Assembly (NCBI GenBank): GCA_026225945.1
Contig: JAMJFZ010001133.1
Location: forward strand, 15,898,001-15,962,000
DNA from: Cricetomys ansorgei
Taxonomy: Eukaryota; Chordata; Mammalia; Rodentia; Nesomyidae
Direction of reading: 5' to 3'
DNA length: 64,000 bases
In this document: positions 41,710 through 52,770 of the stretch, piece by piece
Position numbering within the stretch: the first letter of the stretch is position 1
Layout: each line of letters opens with the position of its first letter
The notes under the pieces: model-generated
Databases searched by the model: none
What the model saw: only the letters and a program-made list of their open reading frames with translations
Told to the model about the DNA's origin: nothing
Translations under genes and position numbers: made by a program

Positions 41710-43400
41710 ACACTCCATTGGCTCTTAGTAGGTGCTCAGTTCTAGTGTGTTTCCCTTCTTTCGTATGTTGGAGGCACCTAGCGATTCACCTTGGTATCTA
41801 AGGCTCACACCCTCACAGCCGTTCAAGATTTGGAGCATAAGAGAAAGGACAGGTGAGAATAATATATTCAGGCTTGGACCAGTTTGGGCTCTTCTGAGAA
41901 TCCACCACTGGACCAGTGCTTGTCATAAACAGCCTTCCCCAGAACAACAGAAAAGCATTTTGTTCACAGACGGTTTGCCAAAGGAATTTATCTGTCTGCC
42001 TCGGGCTATCTGAAGGTGGCCAAACCTAAAAGGAGACAGCTCTGTAGCAGCCCTGGGGACAGTGATTATAAAACAGGTCCGGGAGGTGACGGGCGAAGGT
42101 GATGGCAGAGGCCATCAGACGGCATGATAGTCACAGGTCTCCAGCGTAGGTCACCAGATCCACCCAGGCTTATTCACATTGCCAGGACACCTTGCAGCCA
42201 AATGTGCAAAAGCTACTGCTCCGTGCTCACAAAAAGGTACTGGCCTGTTCACAAAGGGGCCTTGAGGTGTTTTATTGGCTGAAGAAGAAGAGGGTTTGCA
42301 GCACCCAAGGGTTTCTAGAGAGTATCTGTAATCTGTGAAGTTAGGGGCCCCGGGCCCATTGTCCCCCTAGTCTTTCCTGTCACTGCTTTTACTTTCCACC
42401 CTCGGTTGGGAACACTGCTGTGCCCTTTATGGTCACTTATGGTTGCAGTCAGCGGCTCTCCTTCCCCTCTAAGCCACTGGCAGGCTTGGGGGAGCAGAGG
42501 TCACCGTCTTCCTTCTGCTCAGGACCAGGCACAGACTACATGATGGCGCCGTTGTGACTTTCACTGAGCACATTTGAGTCTCCTTGCAGGAGGCATGAGC
42601 TCACCAACTTGAACCAAGGTCTGAACTACTGTGTTTCCTTTAGCATGTCTGTATGTTTTAAGGAAAATCGGTGCCCCTACTGGTAAGGAAAATGCCCTCT
42701 TTCATCTGAACAGTAAGAATTTGGAGGTTGAAGAATTTCAGCCTTCAGTGACCTTGGCTTTGAGGTTTTCATTTGATTTGGGCCAGGTGGTTAGCGGAAG
42801 GGGAGGGGTGTCACCTCAAGGGCACAGGCCTTCTTTATTCATTCCTTCTGCTTTGTTCATTGAGTCACCATTGAGAAATTATTCACCAATCAGCTCAGCA
42901 CAGGGTGCTGGGGAGGAGCTCATAAAATTATGCTGGAACTGGAGAGAGAGTACTGCAGTTTCCGGGCCTACCCAGGCAGCTTTCTCATAGTTGAAGGGGA
43001 CACTCATGGTGCCTTCACTTCGGTAAACTTGACAGAAATAACAGGGTGGGGTAATAACTTGGCTCCTCAAATTGATTGGGGTTCCATCAGAGCAAGTGTG
43101 TAAATATACAGTACACAGAATAACCTTCCTGTCCACGCTGCCCCACCCCTCCCCAGCTAACTTGTCTGTGGCTTATGATCTGCAGAAGAGGTAATGCAGC
43201 TCTGACCCCCAAAGCAGGCAGCAACAGTGCTTGAAACTCGGAAGGACCACAGAAAGAGTTTCGTATGGATAGTGTTCTGGGGTCTCCAAATAGTCCTAAA
43301 GATGTCTCCTCACACGTCACCTGCTGCATACTATGTAGTTCCTCTGTAGGTCCCACGTGCAGTCCCAGGTTTGGGTGCAGGGCAGCATGAGAGATGAGGA
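41710..43400. other. Intronic stretch without recognised repeats
   Basis: About 1.7 kb of unclassified sequence. Reading frames of about 119-129 codons (42631-42990 +, 43087-43476 -) have no recognised motif or splice sites. Confidence 0.45.
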
Positions 43401-43404
43401 TGCT

Positions 43405-43512
43405 TAACATGGAGTCAGGCAGGCTGGGTTGGACCCAGGCTCTGCCATTAGCTGATAAAACCCTAGGCAAGTCCATCGCCTCTTGGAGCTTCTATGACCG
43501 TCTTGCAGAACA
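43405..43512 (+). mobile_element. MIR SINE
   Basis: GAGTCAGGCAGGCTGGGTTG, GACCCAGGCTCTGCCATTAG, CTAGGCAAGTCCATCGCCTC and TTGGAGCTTC follow MIR order. Confidence 0.75.
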
Positions 43513-43959
43513 GTCAACTTTCTGGTCCCCACCTGCTTCCTAGTATGGTTGTTGGGCTCAGGTAAGATCCCCCAGTACGCCTGCCTGTGAGAGGCGTGCG
43601 GTGAATGTTTAATAGGCTGAGACACCACCTTTGTTATAGGTCTGATGAGATCACTGCAGACGCAGTCTCTCAACTCTTGTGTCAGTATCTCTGTGGCTGG
43701 GTTCTGACTGGTGTCGTCCATGAGTTGTTCTGCAGATCACCAACATGAGTCCAGCTTCCCAGTGTTTGAGAAATGCCAGGTCCTAGTTGGGTTTGTAGTA
43801 TGTTCCTATGACTGCTCTACCACACACCTTCATTACTAAGGTCCACTGAGCTGGAGTGGCTGCACATAGGGTCCTCTCCCTCCTTCTACCTGGCTCCCTC
43901 TAGACCTGGAGGCTGGTGAAGAGAACAAGCCTTCAAAGGTGCAAGGCTGCAGAAATCAT

Positions 43960-44166
43960 TCAGTACCGTACCAGGCTCTGTGTAAGCATTAGGACCTCAG
44001 TCCCATCCTTAGCACCCACATAAAAAGTGGGGTGCAGCAACACATGCCTGGAACCCCAGTTCTGGGTGATGGAGACGAGGCAGAAGGGTTCCTAGGGCTT
44101 GCTGGCTTGCCAATCTGCAAGCTCAAGGTTCATGAGCATGTCTGTCTCACACGATCCAACCAACAG
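43960..44166 (+). mobile_element. B4/RSINE1-type SINE
   Basis: CATCCTTAGCACCCACATAA, GCAACACATGCCTGGAACCC, CAGTTCTGGGTGATGGAGAC and GGCTTGCTGGCTTGCCAATC: ID-like then B1-like parts in sense orientation. Confidence 0.65.
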
Positions 44167-44171
44167 CAGAA

Positions 44172-44322
44172 GAGCTGCAGAGATGTTCAGCAGTTATGTT
44201 CATATACTGTTCTTACAGAGGACCCAAGTTCAGGTCCCAGAGCCCATGCTGGGTGTCTCACAACCTCCCGTAACTCTAGCTCTAGGGAGATCCAGTGTCT
44301 CCGGTTTCTGTGCTTAGAGTTC
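44172..44322 (+). mobile_element. B2-type SINE, diverged
   Basis: GAGCTGCAGAGATGTTCAGC, TTCTTACAGAGGACCCAAGT, TCAGGTCCCAGAGCCCATGC and TCACAACCTCCCGTAACTC. Confidence 0.75.
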
Positions 44323-44554
44323 CTCTAAGCAGCAGGACCTCCCTGCAGCTGTTGACCACATCCTCACTTAGCATGTATTCTTGGTTGATTTTCATTTGCC
44401 TGCTGCCCTACTATGTGATTTTCAGGACAGTATTCTAGACAGAAGACTCCACCAACATTCCCAGTGGTGGGTAAGACATGAACTCTTACCACACATGCTG
44501 GAAACTATGTGTGAAGGCTTTTGCCTTTGGAAGTAGAATCCTGAATTTAAAGTA

Positions 44555-44646
44555 TCATACCACAGCATGTAACTCCCAGCAAACTGCTGATCTCCGCCGA
44601 TCTCAGTTCATTTTCCTGTAAAATGGGAACTATTACCTGTCTCAAA
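44555..44646 (+). mobile_element. MIR core fragment
   Basis: TCTCAGTTCATTTTCCTGTA, AAATGGGAACTATTACCTGT and CTC. Confidence 0.6.
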
Positions 44647-44651
44647 AAGTT

Positions 44652-44768
44652 ACCATGTTGCCTGGATGCAGTGGCACGTGCCTATAGCCCTAGCTGGTTG
44701 GAAGACTGAAGTGGAGAATTGTTTGAGGCCAAGAATTCCAGACCAGTCTAAGCAACACAGACTGTGGC
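44652..44768 (+). mobile_element. Old 7SL-derived SINE monomer (proto-B1/FLAM-like)
   Basis: CCTGGATGCAGTGGCACGTG, CCTATAGCCCTAGCTGG, AAGTGGAGAATTGTTTGAGG and AGACCAGTCTAAGCAACAC. It resembles early 7SL monomers (free left arm or PB1) more than standard B1. Confidence 0.6.
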
Positions 44769-44785
44769 AGATAAATGAGCACAAG

Positions 44786-45657
44786 GACACACGCACGCGC
44801 GCGCACACACACACACATACACACGTGTGCACACACACACGCGCACACACATACACACATATATACATACACACACACACATACACACACATATATACAT
44901 ACACACACATACACACACAACACACACATATACATACACACACACACACACATACACACACAAAACACACATATACACATACACACACACACACACACAT
45001 ATATACATACACACACACACACACATACACACACATATATACATACACACACACATACACACACAAACACACACATATACATACACACACACACACACAT
45101 ACACACACAAAACACACATATACACATACACACACACATACACACACATATATACATACACACACATACACATGTGTGCACACACACACACACATACACA
45201 CATACATACACACGCACACACATATACACACACACATATATACATACACACACACATACACACACAAACACATATACATACACACACAAACATACACACA
45301 CATAAACACACATGTGCGCACACACATATACATACACACACATACATACACACACATACACACAAAACACACATATATACATACACACACACATACACAC
45401 ACAAACACACACATATACATACACACACAAATATACACACACACACATACACACACGTGTGCACACACACGCGCGCACACACATATACATACACATACAC
45501 ACACACACATATACATACACACATACATACACACATATACAAACACACATACACATACACACATACACATACTCACATATACACACACACATACACATAC
45601 TCACACACACATACGCACACACGTATACATACACACACACAAACACACACACACACA
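44786..45657. repeat. Very long (AC/ATAC)n microsatellite, about 870 bp
   Basis: AC dinucleotides mixed with ATAC, ATATATAC, CAAAAC and GTGTGC variants. Longer blocks recur: CACACAAAACACACATATAC is at about 44957 and again at about 45104, 147 bp on. Stop-free frames of up to 352 codons on both strands are artefacts of the repeat. Confidence 0.98.
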
Positions 45658-45659
45658 AT

Positions 45660-46190
45660 CAGCATATAAACCAATGGATTCTCTGAGATCCCAGTTCCGT
45701 TTTTTTATTATTGTAACTGAATGACAGATTAATAAGGATCACTTCCTGCATAAGCATAGAGCATCCTCAGATACAAGTGTGCATGAAGTGTCTGTCAACA
45801 TCTTCTTGAAGGCCCCAAGGCCCCATCAGGGGCCCCAAGTGGAATAACTGCCTTTTGAATATGCGCGTCATCCCAGAACAGCTGAGTCCACTTCCCCAGG
45901 AATGACTCTTGACATCAGCACCTCTGGTCCTTTCTCAGTGATTCTGCAGCAGTCTGCATCGCTTCACTGGGAAAGCCCAGGGGCCAGGCTCATCATCTTC
46001 AGGGTTTTAAATATCCAGGTAGCCAGCTTTATAAAAAGAAGCCCCAGTCCATTCCCCATCTTTGTCTGACGCCTTTGTTCATCCTGTTATGAAATGCTTC
46101 CTCCCATGAGAAGACCTCCATCAATGTACTTCCAAAATCTTCCACCTACTTTCTGAGTACCACCCTTGTATCAGTGTTCCACTCTGCATT
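45660..46190. other. Intronic stretch without recognised repeats
   Basis: Nothing recognised. Confidence 0.45.
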
Positions 46191-46196
46191 GTTGTA

Positions 46197-46276
46197 GGGG
46201 CTTGGGATGTAGCTCAATAGTAAAGCACTCGGCTTGCCATGCATAAGGCCCTGGGTTCGATACCCAGTGCCACAGG
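46197..46276 (+). mobile_element. ID element (tRNA-Ala/BC1-type SINE)
   Basis: GGGGCTTGGGATGTAGCTCA, ATAGTAAAGCACTCGGCTTG and GGGTTCGATACCC carry an A box and a nearly perfect B box of an RNA polymerase III promoter. The A-rich tail has decayed. Confidence 0.92.
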
Positions 46277-46424
46277 AAAGCTACGCATACATTTATTTTC
46301 CTCTCTAAGAAAGAGTGATTCAGAGACGTGAAGTGGCTTTCCTAAGTGTGGATCGAGGGTGTGCAAATCATTTGGTTGTGTCTCTCTTGCATGGATGTGC
46401 ATTCTTTAACCATGGGAGTTGCCA

Positions 46425-46498
46425 ACCTGTTGCCATCCTGGAAACATACACAGAGCTTGGCACATAGTAGATATCTGCTTAGCCAGCCTTTATTCAAG
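46425..46498 (+). mobile_element. MIR/L2 3' end fragment
   Basis: AGAGCTTGGCACATAGTAGA followed by TATCTGCTTAG matches the shared MIR/L2 tail (cctggcacatagtaggtgctc). Confidence 0.5.
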
Positions 46499-46892
46499 TG
46501 GCCATGGACAGTTCTGGTTGCTGTTTAATCCCCACCTTTGTTCAAATTCAGAGCTCTGAATGAGAAGAGGAGGTGGGTGTTTTGGGGTGTTATAGACTTC
46601 GTTTGTCTCCAGACAGTCCTGTAACTTCACACTGGTCTGTGGGCAGATTTCTTCTTAGCAGCATTGATATTGATTTGATGATCCAAGAAACACTTGCTTC
46701 AGGCAGACCTGAGGATGCAGGAGATGATTGAACACATCTCAGATGTGCTTTCTTGTAGTTTATACACAAACTACTTTTCTGCTTTATAAAGAAGAAGATA
46801 CACTTCTGCATCTAATGTAGTAAGCTGCTCTGGCCATATGCATCACTTGAAATATCTGTCGTAGAATAATGACTACTGAATCTGAAATATTC

Positions 46893-46917
46893 ATGAGAGA
46901 GAGAGAGAGAGAGAGAT
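46893..46917. repeat. (GA)12 tract
   Basis: Uninterrupted GA dinucleotides. Confidence 0.95.
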
Positions 46918-46982
46918 ATTGTCTGGGGATTGAATCCAGGGCCTTCTATGATCCAGGCAGTCTTAAGTTTATTTCCAGAATG
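46918..46982 (-). mobile_element. ID/B4-like SINE fragment
   Basis: CTGGGGATTGAATCCAGGGC, CTTCTATGATCCAGGCAGTC. Confidence 0.55.
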
Positions 46983-47014
46983 TAGCCTTGTGATTACATC
47001 ATGACCCAGTTCAA

Positions 47015-47220
47015 CAACGGCTCTCAATCTGTAGGTCGAAACCCCCTTTCACACGGGTCGACTAAGACCATCTGCATAGCAGGCGTTTACATCACAGCTC
47101 CTAACAGTAGCAAAATTACAGTTATGAAGTAGCAATGAAATTAATTTTATGTGTGGAGGTCACCGCAGCGTGAGGAACTGTATTGAAGGGTCACGGCATC
47201 AAGAAGATTGAGAAGCACTG
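47015..47220 (+). mobile_element. URR1-type hAT transposon
   Basis: It starts CAACGGCTCTCAATCTGTAG and ends AGATTGAGAAGCACTG, with CCTAACAGTAGCAAAATTAC and TATGAAGTAGCAATGAAA inside, like 41136-41364. CAGTTCAA before and CAGCACAA after are a decayed 8 bp target duplication (6 of 8). It ends about 360 bp before the coding exon. Confidence 0.9.
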
Positions 47221-47555
47221 CAGCACAAGGTTTAGAACAGATATTTCCAAGGGAATTAGATTTTCCTTCCAGTGTAATCTGTTCTTCTAAGCCAGTCAGA
47301 ATTAGACCTTAGTATCTACATTTCTAAATGTTACATGGAGACATTTAGGGGGAAAAATACAAAAAAAAAAAGAGAGAGAGATTGCAGTAGCACGAATAAG
47401 AGCAATACGCAAACCAGTTGCTTCGCCACAGAACGTGGTAATCCCCACGGTTCTTGGCCGAAGCTTTTGGGCAATGTGGTGGAAGCAATAAGGGTTGCAT
47501 GCTACTTGGTGGTTTGTCGTCCTCCTTAATCAAAGCCACAGTCCTGCTTACATCT

Positions 47556-47583
47556 GAATTTTGTTTTTTCGTCTGTTTTGCAG
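47556..47583 (+). promoter_or_regulatory. Arhgef3: Splice acceptor of the Arhgef3 exon
   Basis: An almost pure pyrimidine run (TTTTGTTTTTTCGTCTGTTTTG) leads into CAG. The stretch contains no other AG, so the acceptor choice is unambiguous. CTGAA a few bases upstream is a possible branch site. Confidence 0.8.
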
Positions 47584-47646
47584 CGGAAGCGGAAGCAGAG
47601 TACCCAGGATGAAGATGCCATCAGCCTGTGCAGTCTTGACATAAGT
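47584..47646 (+). CDS. Arhgef3: Internal coding exon of Arhgef3 (XPLN), Rho guanine nucleotide exchange factor, 21 codons
   Basis: What is seen: a 63 bp open segment preceded by a T-rich tract ending in TTTTGCAG and followed by GTAAGT, so both splice sites match consensus and both ends are in phase 0. It reads RKRKQSTQDEDA, then ISLCSLDIS. Family knowledge: ARHGEF3 is a Dbl-type GEF (DH plus PH domains further downstream) that activates RhoA and RhoB. Its longer N-terminal forms carry this sequence just before EPSNKRV, and NET1 has a matching basic-then-acidic segment (KRKRREKDDD...SLSSLDL) at the same place. The RKRK cluster looks like part of a nuclear localisation signal, as in NET1. The isoleucine after DEDA is a valine in the human form as I remember it. 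The DH/PH exons are not in this window and must lie beyond 64000. Because the exon is a multiple of three, including or skipping it keeps the frame. I am confident about the exon and fairly confident about the gene name. Confidence 0.86.
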
Positions 47647-47652
47647 GTAAGT
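47647..47652 (+). promoter_or_regulatory. Arhgef3: Splice donor of the Arhgef3 exon (GTAAGT)
   Basis: The six intronic bases match the U1 consensus exactly and follow AGT, the last codon (Ser) of the exon. Confidence 0.82.
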
Positions 47653-47780
47653 TCAGGCCTTCCTACCTCACTCCAGCCCCTGCACACCAGAGCGGCACTC
47701 TTAGGAACATTACCTGTTACCATGCTGTGCACATAAATGGGCTTCCGTCATCCAACTGTGGAGCTGTGACCTACAGGCAT

Positions 47781-47808
47781 TTTCTTTTTCTTTCTTTCTT
47801 TCTTTTTA
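47781..47808. repeat. (CTTT)n tract
   Basis: TTTCTTTTTCTTTCTTTCTT and TCTTTTT. Confidence 0.88.
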
Positions 47809-48599
47809 ATCTCTTCTTCATTTTACTGGAGAAAGTTGTATCCCTAACTTGAACTTCAAGCCAACTTGTTTATTGCCTGTGTTTTTTCTCTCATAAAACG
47901 AATTATAAACACAAGCATCTGGGTAGAATCTAGGTTAACCCCGCTGTGCAGTTTGAGAGGCTAGTTCAAGAAGATAGTGCGGATGATTTTCCCCTGGGAG
48001 GTGGTTGGAGTCAGTGGCTTGGCTGATTCCCAGCGGCTGGGCGGCCCAAATGCTGGGAGGAGATTCTCACAGCACGGCAGAGTGAGTGGGTCTGGGTTCA
48101 GCGGGTCTTAGTCGAGACTCTGTGCTTAGCGTTCACGTGGAATGATTCCTCCTCTGGTAAATAAGGCTAAAAAGACTCCAACTGACTTTGTGAGTCAAAG
48201 GAAAGAATGCAAAGGAGAACACCACGCATAATACCTGACACCAAGCGCCCAACACACATCAGCTGCATTGTGTTTCTGCAAAGCACAAGCCTGCAAAAGA
48301 GGCTGGTGAGACCCAATGCTTGCGATGGCAGAGAACGGAAGCCTCCTTGGATTTCCTAAGGACTTCCTGTGTGTGGACTCTGGCCCTACAACTGAGGCAG
48401 TTGAGCAGTCCTCCTGTGTGCGTGCTGCATTCATTATCCAGGCTGGGGGCTACAGTGGACCTAAGCCTCCGGGGTTCCTCCCATCCTCCTGTCTCTTCAT
48501 TTGGAACATTCTTTGGGGGTTTAACCTTCCTGCACTGCAGCTCCATGCACCACTGTGGCATTTCCTACAGAGACCGTGAAAGCATTCTATCGTGTGCAA

Positions 48600-48716
48600 A
48601 GGCTCCAGTGTTTAACAGTGGGGACCTCGGATAAGCTACTTCCAGTGTCTGTACCTCAGCTTCTCCATTTGCTTGGATGATGGGTCTTCTAAAACCACTG
48701 TGGGAATCAGAAACTC
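48600..48716 (+). mobile_element. MIR SINE fragment
   Basis: GGACCTCGGATAAGCTACTT, CCTCAGCTTCTCCATTTGC and GGATGATGGGTCTTC. Confidence 0.6.
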
Positions 48717-49184
48717 TTTGAATATACATCATTATGTTCTTATGTAATGCCACTTATTTGCCAGTATGAGCAATGCTCTTTTAGCTATTTTTAATTATTG
48801 CCAAATTTCCTGATGTTAACAGCCTCAGTGGAGTGATCCTGAGCTGACTGCTAATCACGTACGAATGTCTTTATTTCACCACATGGTATTTATCCATTCT
48901 AGTCTTTCAGACCATCAGATTGATGGAGTTGGGCCAGTTCACCACATTGCCATGGTAACAAGACAGAAAGATGTTCTTCTGGGGCTTTCTTTATTCACTG
49001 GATATTGTCTTAGTGATGGGAGAAGCTGTGGAATTTCCCTCATCAGCAATAGGATGTTTTATGTATTTGGATGTTTTTAATTTTGTGGAACTTTACTTTT
49101 AGAATCTAAAGACTTTCAGGATCTATGGAGTCTTCAACATTTCAATGTCCCGGGTTTGCAGATGAAGTACTAGCTTCCTGTCTC

Positions 49185-49240
49185 TCTCGCTCTGTTTCTC
49201 TCTCTGTCTCTCTCTGTGTGTTTGTGTGTGTGTGTGTGTT
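49185..49240. repeat. (TCTC)n then (GT)n tract
   Basis: CTCTCTCGCTCTG, CTCTCTCTGTCTCTCTCTG, then GTGTTTGTGTGTGTGTGTGT. Confidence 0.88.
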
Positions 49241-50577
49241 GGGGGAGGGGGCAAGACTTTGTCCAGGCATTTCTAAGATTCTGCATCAGCATACAGGTTT
49301 CTCAGCTTCAAGCTGGTATTTGTTTTTCAGGAACACACGTCTCTAAATGCTTTTTATCAGAGAACTGCTAACCTCTGATTAGAAAGGATCGCTGGCAGTT
49401 TTGTTTGATTTGCTTTTGTCTTGATGGACATCAATGGCCTTGTCTTCTTATTCAGGTCACTTGGGTCTTGGGTAATGAACAGTTTCTAGATGATGATTTT
49501 ACCCCTGTGCAGTCGCAGATGCTTCCTCTGATCTCAGCCAACTCATGTATCATGCTTCCTCACTGTAATGAGATTTTAAAGAAGAGAAATCTACCCCATT
49601 TCATTAATAGGGCTATCTTAGGGGTTCAGCTGTGGCCAGGTTTATTTCTGATTTACTTGGCTTTTTGTCTGAGTCTTGGCAAGCAGATCTCCAAGGCTAG
49701 GCTGCTTTCCTCCATGTATTGCCGCATGCTGTTATAATAATTGTGCAAGTTAGAGCCCTGGAAGCTGTTGTAGGGGCAATGAAACCGCTGTGGTACAGGT
49801 TCCACTCCCTTAGAGTCAGAGGGGGGTAACAGGAAGAGTGGCAGAACCAGGCATGGCCAGGAAGGAGTCTCTCACTTCTAACCTGGTACCCAGTGTGCAC
49901 CCGAAGGAGATGAGCTGGACTGAATTAAGTGGTGGATGGGGCCACCCACGAGAAGATGTTTACCGTAAATGCAACGATGTCTAAAGATCTGAGCCCAGCG
50001 AGTTAATCATTCTGGTGAGAAAATGGTCTTTATCAGTTGGCCCCTAAAAGGGACTCTGTCTTTGTGCTTTTGATCGGTTTGATACCCAGGAGAGTCCTTA
50101 CAGCGATATTACTGAAAGATGATGTTTCTGTGGTTGTTTTTTCATAATTTTGCCCAAACTGGCCATTAACCCAGAGACTCAGCAATCCTCCTTGCCTCTG
50201 TAGCGGGGACAAAGGCATGTGTCACAACCAGCTATGGAGTTGTTTTGACCCCGTTGCTGTGTATAAGTGGAATGTATCTGGGGGGGAAAGCAGGTTCTGA
50301 TCAGTGGCGTGTGGTGGACGATGTGAGGGTTTAGGAAAGTGAGCCAGGTACTTCTCAGTCTTGATTCCACTAAGTGTGGGACCCTACAGATACGCATTCT
50401 GAACAAGAAGTTGTTAGATAAGAGGATGGGTATCTTTTGGGGTTAGTAGTCAGGTTCCCATGCAATCTTAGCCTAATGCTGAGAACACGGTGGGCCTTTT
50501 AAAGAAACATTTGTGATGTAAAGAGCTAGGAAATGTTTGCACAGGTGAATTTACCCTTTGATTAAAAGGTAACTGTC

Positions 50578-50702
50578 GAGCCGAATGTGGTGGCTCACAT
50601 CTGCAATCAGTCCCACCATTTAGGAGACAGAGGCAGGATAGTTCTAAGTTTGAGGCTAGCCTAAGTTTGAGGCTAGCCTGGGCTGTATATCAAGATCTTA
50701 AA
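50578..50702 (+). mobile_element. B1 SINE with a 17 bp internal tandem duplication
   Basis: GAATGTGGTGGCTCACATCT, GGAGACAGAGGCAGGATAGT, then CTAAGTTTGAGGCTAGC at 50644-50660 repeated exactly at 50661-50677. Confidence 0.9.
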
Positions 50703-50704
50703 TC

Positions 50705-51645
50705 ACATGTGATCCCAGGGCATTTGTAGACCCCAGCCAAACCCCTTCATTGAGAACTCCTTTTACAGGGACACTAGAAGGTCTTGAAGCCCAGAGGAGG
50801 ATGACCTGCCTCCAAAGAATTGTTCTCCAGTTGGGACTAGAATGTCTCCATAGTTGAGAAAATAATTGGTGTCTATTTTCCCCCACCACTTGAATTGATC
50901 CATTGCCTGAACCCTCAGCTTCCGGCAAGAAGGGAACACAAGCTATTTCAGAAAGGACAAATAAGGCAGCGTATATTTTTGAGAACAATCTGCAGAGTGG
51001 AAAAGGCTCCTGGCAGCCGCCTCCAAATCTCTTCTCACGTCAGAGGACATGAGTGGGCTGCCTGGGGGAAGATCATGCCTCCCACTGCAGTTTTCTGGTT
51101 TGAATCCTGAAGAGGGAGAGATGCCCGAGAGAAGAGCTAACTGGGTTCTTGCTGTCCTGTGAAGGCCTTGGCAAGAGCCAGCTGTGCCCCCCCCCACAAA
51201 AACCCAGCTCAGCCTGAAACAAAAGAGCGCTGGGCTGGACACAGGAGCAGCCCCCAGCGAGAATGAGGAGTGAAAAGGAGTTCACTGGAGAAACTCAGGG
51301 GAGTGAGAGGAGTAGAGCACTGGAGGGGCCGCCTCAGAAGCTGCGGCTGCGTTTGGATGTGTCGCCTTCCTGTCACCCTCTGTGCCCCTTTGTAATGTGC
51401 GCATTGCAGAATATTTCAGACACACAGAAGAGCATAAAGAGAGTGTGAAACCCCGAACAGCAGCAGCGCAATGGAGAAAATACTTCCTTAGCAGTAAAGC
51501 CTCTGCAAGCCTGGCAGGCCACCAGGTTTGATGTTTGTGTCTGTCTTCCAGGTCCACAGTCTTACCACAGCCACATGTTCCTAGATGGTGCATACATTTT
51601 AAACCAACCTCTTAAGTTTTTGTAAGCACATGTGATTTTCAGAAT
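50705..51645. other. Intronic stretch without recognised repeats
   Basis: Nothing recognised. Overlapping frames around 51282-51593 are not protein-like. Confidence 0.45.
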
Positions 51646-51651
51646 CTCTAT

Positions 51652-51808
51652 TTGCTTGTGTGTGTGTGTGCACGTGTGTCATGGCTCCTGTACGGAGTGC
51701 AGAGGAGTCGATTCTCTCCTTCCGCCCTGTGAGCCCTGGGGACTAAACTCAGGTCGCCAGGCTTGCTAGCAAGTGCCTCTTCCTGCTGCGCCATCTCGGT
51801 GGCCCGTA
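51652..51808 (-). mobile_element. B3-type SINE
   Basis: GTGTGTGTGTGCACGTGTGT, GTGCAGAGGAGTCGATTCTC, CTGGGGACTAAACTCAGGTC and CTGCTGCGCCATCTCGGTGG. Confidence 0.88.
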
Positions 51809-51809
51809 A

Positions 51810-52765
51810 GCACATCCACTTTTAAGATCATGGCACACACTAATTTATTTTGGGACTTTTCACTTGCTATTTGAGAGTGCATCACCGTATCCCACAGTAT
51901 TCTTAAAAAAAACACTACTTGAAATAATGCTGTCAAATGAAGGCGCCGAATTCATTCAGCCCATCCATTTTTAGGAATTTATGTAAGCATAGACTTTTCT
52001 CTGTTATAAAGAACACTGATGGGCATCCAAGAATATGCTTCTGTAATCCCTTTGCTCAGCAGGCTCAAGTCCAAGATGCGCCATTCCTGGCTCACTGGTT
52101 GTAGCTCCTGAGCAGCCTTATATCCCTCTGTTGGTGGGTGGAGGTGCTGAGTGCTCTCTGTAGAACGTGGCAGGAGGGACACATTCTCCGCCTGTCTGGC
52201 CCAGCCCTCTTCACGAGGCATCACCGTCCCCTTGCTGAATCGTGGTGTGTTTGTGGACATCTGTCCCTCCCTTCAGAGGGCCCTCTTGGCTGGTGACAAT
52301 TAGGCTGGTAGTGATACTTCCTCTCTACACTAGTGTGGTTTCTCTGCGGAAGATGGTGCCTGGATCTGAGACTGGGGTGAGGGGCAGACCAGAGTTCACA
52401 TCCTTCCTGTGTTTTCTTCGCCAGGTTGCAGGGACCAAGATAAACGCTATGGAAGGTCCTACGAGGAGTGCTTGTGGAGTGTGTACCACACCTCGTGCTT
52501 TGAGTTCTTCTGTCCCCTGGGAGGCATCTAGACATACTCAGATCTTGCTTTTCCCCTCTCCTGATGAGGGATGAGAAACAGATCGGCGGCAGCCTGTGTG
52601 CAGGGCAGTAACCTCAGGGCTCCTTCCATGATAGAGACTCTCTGTGTGTGCCTGGGCCTCGTCACTGGCCTCCCTGTCTTCATTTACCACCAGGTAGCCC
52701 TGTTTTATAACCCTACCTGCAGGTTCCAGACTCTGTAAGTGCTACCAAGGCAGGAACGATCTGAG
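51810..52765. other. Intronic stretch without recognised repeats
   Basis: No recognised element or exon. Confidence 0.45.
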
Positions 52766-52770
52766 CCCCT

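Larger units (their letters stand above)
1..47583 (+). other. Arhgef3: Arhgef3 intron upstream of the recognised exon
   Basis: Inference from the single recognised + strand exon: everything to its left is intron of the longer transcripts, or sequence upstream of alternative first exons. Apart from the speculative exon ending at 22225, I see no segment with both splice signals and protein-like composition. Human and mouse ARHGEF3 are known to be very long genes with several alternative first exons, which fits an intron this size. Confidence 0.65.
47810..50570. other. Intronic stretch after the exon, mostly unique
   Basis: Contains one MIR (48600-48715) and a TC/GT tract (49185-49240). Nothing else recognised and no further exon seen. 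Confidence 0.45.

Noticed and set aside
44666..45724. Open frames of 270-352 codons on both strands, His/Thr-rich or Cys/Val-rich
   Set aside because: They are produced entirely by the AC/ATAC microsatellite, which has no stop codons in several frames. No start context, domain or splice signal supports them.
46197..46276. tRNA-Ala gene
   Set aside because: It has A and B boxes, but the overall sequence is an ID SINE with changes in the stems, not a functional tRNA.
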